Origin: Promethearchaeota archaeon
GTDB taxonomy: Archaea; Asgardarchaeota; Lokiarchaeia; Sigyniarchaeales; SOKP01
Reading direction: 5' to 3'
Assembly: GCA_016840165.1 (NCBI GenBank)
Contig: JAEOSU010000009.1
Span: 16,331-80,330 of the forward strand
Length of the DNA stretch: 64,000 nucleotides
Both the position numbers and the translations under genes were made by a program. This document shows positions 60,420 to 64,000 of the stretch, one piece after another. Within the stretch, counting starts at the first letter, position 1; each line of letters begins with the position of its first letter. The notes beneath the pieces were generated by a model. The model saw only the letters and a list, made by a program, of their open reading frames with translations. It was not told the origin of the DNA and ran no database searches.

Positions 60420-61373
60420 ATGTCTGAAGTACCAAAATTTGAACATATAAAAATTGAATGGCCAACTGTAAAAGATGACGATGGAAATGTTATACGAGAG
60501 GGTACTATTGATGGTAATTATGCAGTAATATCAATCAATAGACCAGATAGACTAAACGCATTGACAGAGCAAACAGTCCATGAGATCTCTGAAGCACTTA
60601 AAATGATGGAACTTGATAGCTCTGTTCGAGCAGCGGTTTTAAGAGGAACAAAAGATTTTACTAAAAAACCTGCGTTTTCTGCTGGAGCGGACCTCGCAGC
60701 TATGGTGGATCCTCGACTCAAAATGAATGTTCCAATGCATATGAGTATCGCAATGAGAACTCGACATAGAGACTATGATAATATAGAACAATTTCATAAA
60801 CCACTTATCGCTGCCGTTGATGGTTTTGCCTTAGGAGGAGGATTTGAGTTAGTTTTAGCTTGTGATATTGTGATTGCTAGCGATAGAGCTATCTTTGGCA
60901 CACCTGAAATTCATCGTGGAATATTCTCTGCAAATGGAGGCGTCACCAGATTGGCTGAAAGAATTGGAGTCAATAGATCCTTACGTGTTGGTTATTTTGG
61001 AGAGAATTTTGACGCAAAAACTATGATGGATTGGGGTTTAGTGACCTGGATGGCTCCCGCGGGTGAGGAATTTGAAAAATTGGTTCATGAAAAGGCAAAA
61101 TGGTTAGGAGATGCACCAACAACTGCCCTCTTTATTATTAAAAAATGTGTGAAATTTGGCACCCGTTATCCCGAATTAGGAATCCTCATGGAACAACTTG
61201 GCTTTGGAGTCAATAGTGCAAGTTTTGACTCAAAGGAAGGAGTTGCGGCATTTAACAGAAAAGTTCGTTGTCCAGTTTGTGGTGGTAAAGGAAAGATGGA
61301 AGATGGAAGCGAATGTCCCAATTGTAAAGGACGTAAACGAATTAAAGATACCCCTCATTTCAAAGGAATTTAG
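60420..61373 (+). CDS. Enoyl-CoA hydratase/isomerase with C-terminal DnaJ-type zinc module
   Basis: The 317-residue protein has a crotonase domain (about 25-270). Its oxyanion-hole part is FSAGADLAAM, and its active-site loops are FALGGGFELVLACDIV (Glu of GGGxEL) and FGTPEIHRGIFSANGG (second Glu in PEI). A C-terminal tail of about 35 residues adds VRCPVCGGKGKMEDGSECPN with CKGRK (CxxCxGxG ... CxxCxGR), like the zinc-binding repeats of DnaJ. Such a zinc tail is unusual for crotonases. It hydrates 2-enoyl-CoA in the same pathway as the upstream dehydrogenase, and could also be tuned by the zinc module. Confidence 0.92.
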   Translation: MSEVPKFEHIKIEWPTVKDDDGNVIREGTIDGNYAVISINRPDRLNALTEQTVHEISEALKMMELDSSVRAAVLRGTKDFTKKPAFSAGADLAAMVDPRLKMNVPMHMSIAMRTRHRDYDNIEQFHKPLIAAVDGFALGGGFELVLACDIVIASDRAIFGTPEIHRGIFSANGGVTRLAERIGVNRSLRVGYFGENFDAKTMMDWGLVTWMAPAGEEFEKLVHEKAKWLGDAPTTALFIIKKCVKFGTRYPELGILMEQLGFGVNSASFDSKEGVAAFNRKVRCPVCGGKGKMEDGSECPNCKGRKRIKDTPHFKGI

Positions 61374-61466
61374 ATGAATATCTATACCTAAATATCTTTT
61401 TTTCTTTTTATTAGTACTAAACCTATAGTTTTAAAATAGAAGTATTACTTTTGCAAATTACAAAAA

Positions 61467-62021
61467 ATGTTTCGAAACGTTGACATAGTTGAAGAAATAA
61501 ACGACAAAAATCTTTATCTTCGAAAAATCTCCAAAGATGATTCCTTCTTTCTATTTGAAAGTCTAAAAGATAAAAGAACCACACATTTTTTATCTTTAGG
61601 TCCCTTAAAAACATTAGAGACTTCTAAAAAGTTGATAAAAGGCTATTTAAAATCATGGGTTAAATACCTTCAGTTTAACTATATAATTGAGCTCCGAGAG
61701 AGTAAAATTACTAAAAAAATTGGTTCGATAAGTATCTGGAATATAAGTTGGTATCATCGGAGAGCAGATATCGGCATATGGATATTGCCTGATTTTTGGA
61801 ATAAAGGGATTGGAAAAAGAGCTCTCATACTAATAAAAAATATTTCATTTTTTCATTTGAATCTTCACAGAATTGAAGCACATATCGCAATCGATAATAT
61901 ACGTTCGATTAATCTCTTTAAAACTTTACAGTTTGTAGAAGAAGGTATTTTGAATGAATATTTATATTTAGATGGAAGATATTCCAATGCAGTATTACTG
62001 GCTTGCCTGAATGGGTCGTGA
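61467..62021 (+). CDS. GNAT acetyltransferase (RimJ/RimL-type)
   Basis: The 184-residue protein matches the RimJ/RimL-like acetyltransferases: LYLRKISKDDSFFLFESLKD (N-terminal), KIGSISIWNISWYHRRADIG, IWILPDFWNKGIGKRALILI (acetyl-CoA motif, NKGIGKRA for Q/RxxGxG/A) and HRIEAHIAIDNIRSINLFK. It is likely to acetylate an N-terminus of a protein or a small amine; target not predictable. The gene ends by overlapping the 3' end of the convergent longin-like gene by 27 bases. Confidence 0.85.
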   Translation: MFRNVDIVEEINDKNLYLRKISKDDSFFLFESLKDKRTTHFLSLGPLKTLETSKKLIKGYLKSWVKYLQFNYIIELRESKITKKIGSISIWNISWYHRRADIGIWILPDFWNKGIGKRALILIKNISFFHLNLHRIEAHIAIDNIRSINLFKTLQFVEEGILNEYLYLDGRYSNAVLLACLNGS

Positions 62022-62441
62022 TATCATACTTTTTGGAATAATTCTCTCAATATCTTTTGAAAATTTCTTAAAGGGGGTAATATTTCCTTTAAAATTTAGA
62101 AGTTCCTTTTCAAAACGAGTAAAAAATTTAGTAAATATCTGATGCACTAATAAGTCTACTGTTTTTTTCCGACTTCGCTTCTCATCTATTTTTCTGTCAC
62201 ATTTTAGGATTATTTGATATTTAGAAAGTGCATGCGTATAAAAATAAAACACACATTTGTCCATTTTTAATGTATTTATATTTTCTTTAAATCCATATTG
62301 AGCAAATTGACTAATTTGATAGAAATAACTAGAAATTAGTTGATAATTATGTCTCTCATCAATTTCTTCACAGAAATTATGACAAAAGATTGGAACTCCC
62401 GTATTAGATAATATGGTTATTTCTTTAATCAAAGTTACCAA
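61995..62441 (-). CDS. Stand-alone longin/roadblock-like protein
   Basis: The 148-residue protein is a single domain with a start IKEITILSNTGVPIFCHNF and an end NFKGNITPFKKFSKDIERI, the same opening and closing pattern as the cytosolic domains at 19972 and 53986 and as the domain in front of the Arf-like GTPase at 31944. Members of this module often bind small GTPases or act as GEF/GAP partners in Asgard archaea. It starts at TTG 62441, inside a 30-codon upstream frame (62425-62517), which might couple their translation. It is encoded near helical-repeat genes. Confidence 0.72.
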   Translation of the reverse strand: MVTLIKEITILSNTGVPIFCHNFCEEIDERHNYQLISSYFYQISQFAQYGFKENINTLKMDKCVFYFYTHALSKYQIILKCDRKIDEKRSRKKTVDLLVHQIFTKFFTRFEKELLNFKGNITPFKKFSKDIERIIPKSMISRPIQASQ

Positions 62442-62517
62442 AAGGTATATTGATCAATTCTCTATATAAATCTTGTTTATAAAAAACATTACCTTCAAGA
62501 TCTTTATTAATTTCCAT
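62425..62517 (-). CDS. Possible 30-residue upstream ORF overlapping the longin gene start
   Basis: A short minus-strand frame from ATG 62517 to a TAA at 62425-62427 encodes MEINKDLEGNVFYKQDLYRE plus ten residues (LINIPFGNFD). Its last 17 bases overlap the TTG start (62441) of the longin-like gene. That may mean translational coupling, or chance. No family recognised. Confidence 0.3.
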   Translation of the reverse strand: MEINKDLEGNVFYKQDLYRELINIPFGNFD

Positions 62518-62553
62518 ATTAATGAGCTAATATTTAATTGAAAAAAGAGATGC

Positions 62554-63705
62554 TTACTCCTTAAGATATTCTTGGAAAGAATGGAAAATTTCTCTATATT
62601 TCTTAAAAGCTTCAAGAAAATTTTCTTGATTTAATTGATTAATCGCCATTTTTGATTCTTCTATGATATTCTTTTTAAAAGATAAAAAATGTTGATGTTG
62701 TATAATTCTATCATCTATTACTTCTTTTTCTTTTTTAAATTTATTGAGAAGCTCTTTTTTTCCAATAAAACGAGCGATCTTAATAATTTGATCACAATTT
62801 TCTTTCGCAGAATCATATCGATCTTTTTCGATGTTTTTTTGATACTTTTTTTCTAATTCATCAATATCATCTAAAAGTTTCTTGTATTTCGCTTCAGTGT
62901 CTTCAATGTTTCGCTTTTTAATAGCGAGTTTATCCTTATATTCAGAAAACCCCTTATCTTCTGTTAATTTAATTAGTTTTGCTAATAGGGAATGGGCCTC
63001 ATCGAACTTATATTCTTCGGTAAAATTTGCGATTATCTCTAAATTTTTATTAAAATCTTCTTTCAGTTCATAATCTTTATTAAGCTCTAAAAATTCGTTC
63101 TCGAAGTGCTCCCATTTATCGAGGATGTAATCTAAATTAATTTTTTTGAGTAATTCTTTTGCCTTTTTTAAAGTCTCTCTTGCTAAGAGTATATTATTTG
63201 TGTGAATATAACTGCTGAACTGGATTTCCAGTGGTTCAAGTAATCTAATTATACTTTCTTCTTCTCGGAAGAAATTCCATCGTTTTGTTTCCTTCTGAAG
63301 AAATTGTTTGATAGATTTTATCATTCTTAAGTCGTAAAATTCATCATATTTTTCCTTGAATGCTATTATTAGATTATGTGCTTCTTCAAATTTGTGTCTA
63401 TTTAAGAGTACCTCATATTTCAACCTATTCTGTTCAAAATCATCTAAAATAATAGATGCTAATTTGTCAGTTTCAACTATTTTATATATTCCTGTGATGA
63501 ATTCTTCCTGTTCCCTAATTATAGAATCCATTTTTACATCCAAAGCTAAATTTATGATCTTTTCCGCAGCCTTAATTGCCTCGGAGTATTTTTTCATAAT
63601 CAGATGATTATTAGCAATTACTTTCAGCTCATCCATTTCTGAAATAATTGTGAGTTTATCTTTTTTTGTCTGTGATAACTTTTTTTCATCCTTCATAGGT
63701 GTCAT
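62554..63705 (-). CDS. Helical-repeat / coiled-coil protein of unknown function
   Basis: The 383-residue protein is all helical, with several repeats of the type 'helix-loop-helix, about 35-40 residues' that recall TPR-like units: KKYSEAIKAAEKIINLALDV, NRHKFEEAHNLIIAFKEKYD, NNILLARETLKKAKELLKKI, EYKFDEAHSLLAKLIKLTED, KDRYDSAKENCDQIIKIARF. No catalytic motif and no membrane helix. A scaffold role seems likely, but the family is unknown. It is on the same strand as the next gene, which also seems to carry part of the same repeats. Confidence 0.65.
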   Translation of the reverse strand: MTPMKDEKKLSQTKKDKLTIISEMDELKVIANNHLIMKKYSEAIKAAEKIINLALDVKMDSIIREQEEFITGIYKIVETDKLASIILDDFEQNRLKYEVLLNRHKFEEAHNLIIAFKEKYDEFYDLRMIKSIKQFLQKETKRWNFFREEESIIRLLEPLEIQFSSYIHTNNILLARETLKKAKELLKKINLDYILDKWEHFENEFLELNKDYELKEDFNKNLEIIANFTEEYKFDEAHSLLAKLIKLTEDKGFSEYKDKLAIKKRNIEDTEAKYKKLLDDIDELEKKYQKNIEKDRYDSAKENCDQIIKIARFIGKKELLNKFKKEKEVIDDRIIQHQHFLSFKKNIIEESKMAINQLNQENFLEAFKKYREIFHSFQEYLKE

Positions 63706-63723
63706 ATTTTTTCTATTTAATAT

Positions 63724-64000
63724 TTACTGATTATAATTATTTCCTCCAAAAGCATTTTCCAATCTGTTCATAACACTTTCATAAATCTTCATCGCATCAG
63801 AAATATGTTTTTCCTCTAATTCTACATTTGCCTTCTGAGTCATTTCAATAATTTTGGCCTTGAACGTTTCCTTCTTCTTTTGAAATTGATTTTTAATTAG
63901 TTGCCATGTATCCTTAATTTTCGTTTCGTTGGTTTGTTTTATTAATTCATTGATTTGATTGAATATAGAAAAGACCATACCCATGTTTTCATTAGAGAGA
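63724..64000 (-). CDS. Helical protein, N-terminal part cut by the window edge
   Basis: An 86-codon frame from ATG 63984 has helix-forming sequence (INELIKQTNETKIKDTWQLI, FKAKIIEMTQKANVELEEKH, SDAMKIYESVMNRLENAFGG). The frame is open through the right edge of the window with no stop upstream, so the true protein may be longer. The segment KHISDAMKIYESVMN resembles a repeat unit of the neighbouring coiled-coil protein. Function unknown. Confidence 0.55.
   Translation of the reverse strand, partial: LSNENMGMVFSIFNQINELIKQTNETKIKDTWQLIKNQFQKKKETFKAKIIEMTQKANVELEEKHISDAMKIYESVMNRLENAFGGNNYNQ

Noticed and set aside
1..64000. CRISPR arrays, insertion sequences and rRNA
   Set aside because: No regularly spaced repeats, no transposase-like frame with terminal inverted repeats and no rRNA-like GC-rich blocks were noticed on reading through.

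Overview
The window looks like a chromosomal segment of an Asgard archaeon (Promethearchaeota), most likely of the Lokiarchaeia. The evidence is the AT-rich sequence, three Ras/Rab/Arf-like small GTPases plus a degenerate fourth at the left edge, at least four longin/roadblock-like domains (two attached to membrane proteins, one fused to a GTPase), an XPF/ERCC4-type nuclease, an MCT-1-like PUA protein, and archaeal TATA-type promoters. These sit beside many bacterial-type anaerobic enzymes: corrinoid methyltransferases, BadF/HgdB-type radical dehydratase components, PlsC acyltransferases and beta-oxidation enzymes. I saw no rRNA, tRNA, CRISPR array, insertion sequence or phage gene.

Layout. 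1-4.6 kb: an edge-truncated GTPase-fold gene, a DMT transporter and a three-gene methyl-transfer operon (corrinoid protein, homocysteine methyltransferase, MttB-family methyltransferase). 4.7-12.3 kb: a 1131-residue TPR-TIR protein, a small beta-rich protein, a C45 amidohydrolase-like protein, a membrane protein and a GNAT acetyltransferase. 12.3-18.6 kb: a minus-strand cluster of tandem PlsC, two HgdB/DUF2229-type proteins, a BadF ATPase, a divergent PlsC-like protein and two tiny proteins. 18.9-28.0 kb: HAD phosphatase, membrane protein with cytosolic longin-like domain, two MFS proteins, flavodoxin, Rab-like GTPase and tryptophanase/tyrosine phenol-lyase. 28.1-36.4 kb: small proteins, a non-coding stretch with three consecutive hairpins, PUA protein, 2H phosphoesterase, two GTPases (one longin-Arf-like fusion), phosphohexomutase-like and coiled-coil/winged-helix proteins. 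36.5-43.4 kb: acyl-CoA dehydrogenase, feoAB, DsrE-like protein and a radical SAM/DUF4130 pair. 43.4-50.9 kb: membrane and surface proteins, a zinc-ribbon protein, the XPF-type nuclease and a decayed fragment of a paralogue. 50.9-58.7 kb: DhnA-type aldolase, NadB, two low-molecular-weight phosphatases around an MFS-longin fusion, macrodomain, V4R-like protein and site-2 protease. 59-64 kb: 3-hydroxyacyl-CoA dehydrogenase, enoyl-CoA hydratase with a DnaJ-type zinc module, GNAT, a stand-alone longin-like protein and helical-repeat proteins.

Main ideas. (1) The 12.3-18.6 kb cluster combines glycerophospholipid-type acyltransferases with a BadF/HgdB-like ATP-driven reductase set. That resembles the anaerobic plasmalogen (ester to vinyl-ether) system described in clostridia, so it is a candidate undescribed Asgard lipid-modifying system. 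(2) One longin/roadblock-like module recurs as a stand-alone protein, behind an MFS domain, behind a surface domain and in front of an Arf-like GTPase, suggesting that membrane sensors or transporters are wired to small GTPases. (3) Two or three genes read clearly upstream of any ATG/GTG/TTG codon, so they have unusual starts or sequence errors. (4) Non-coding signals of interest are a 46-nt promoter element shared by the lipid cluster and the next gene, an inverted TTATCCTAAT pair around the feoAB promoter, and three stacked hairpins near 28.5 kb.
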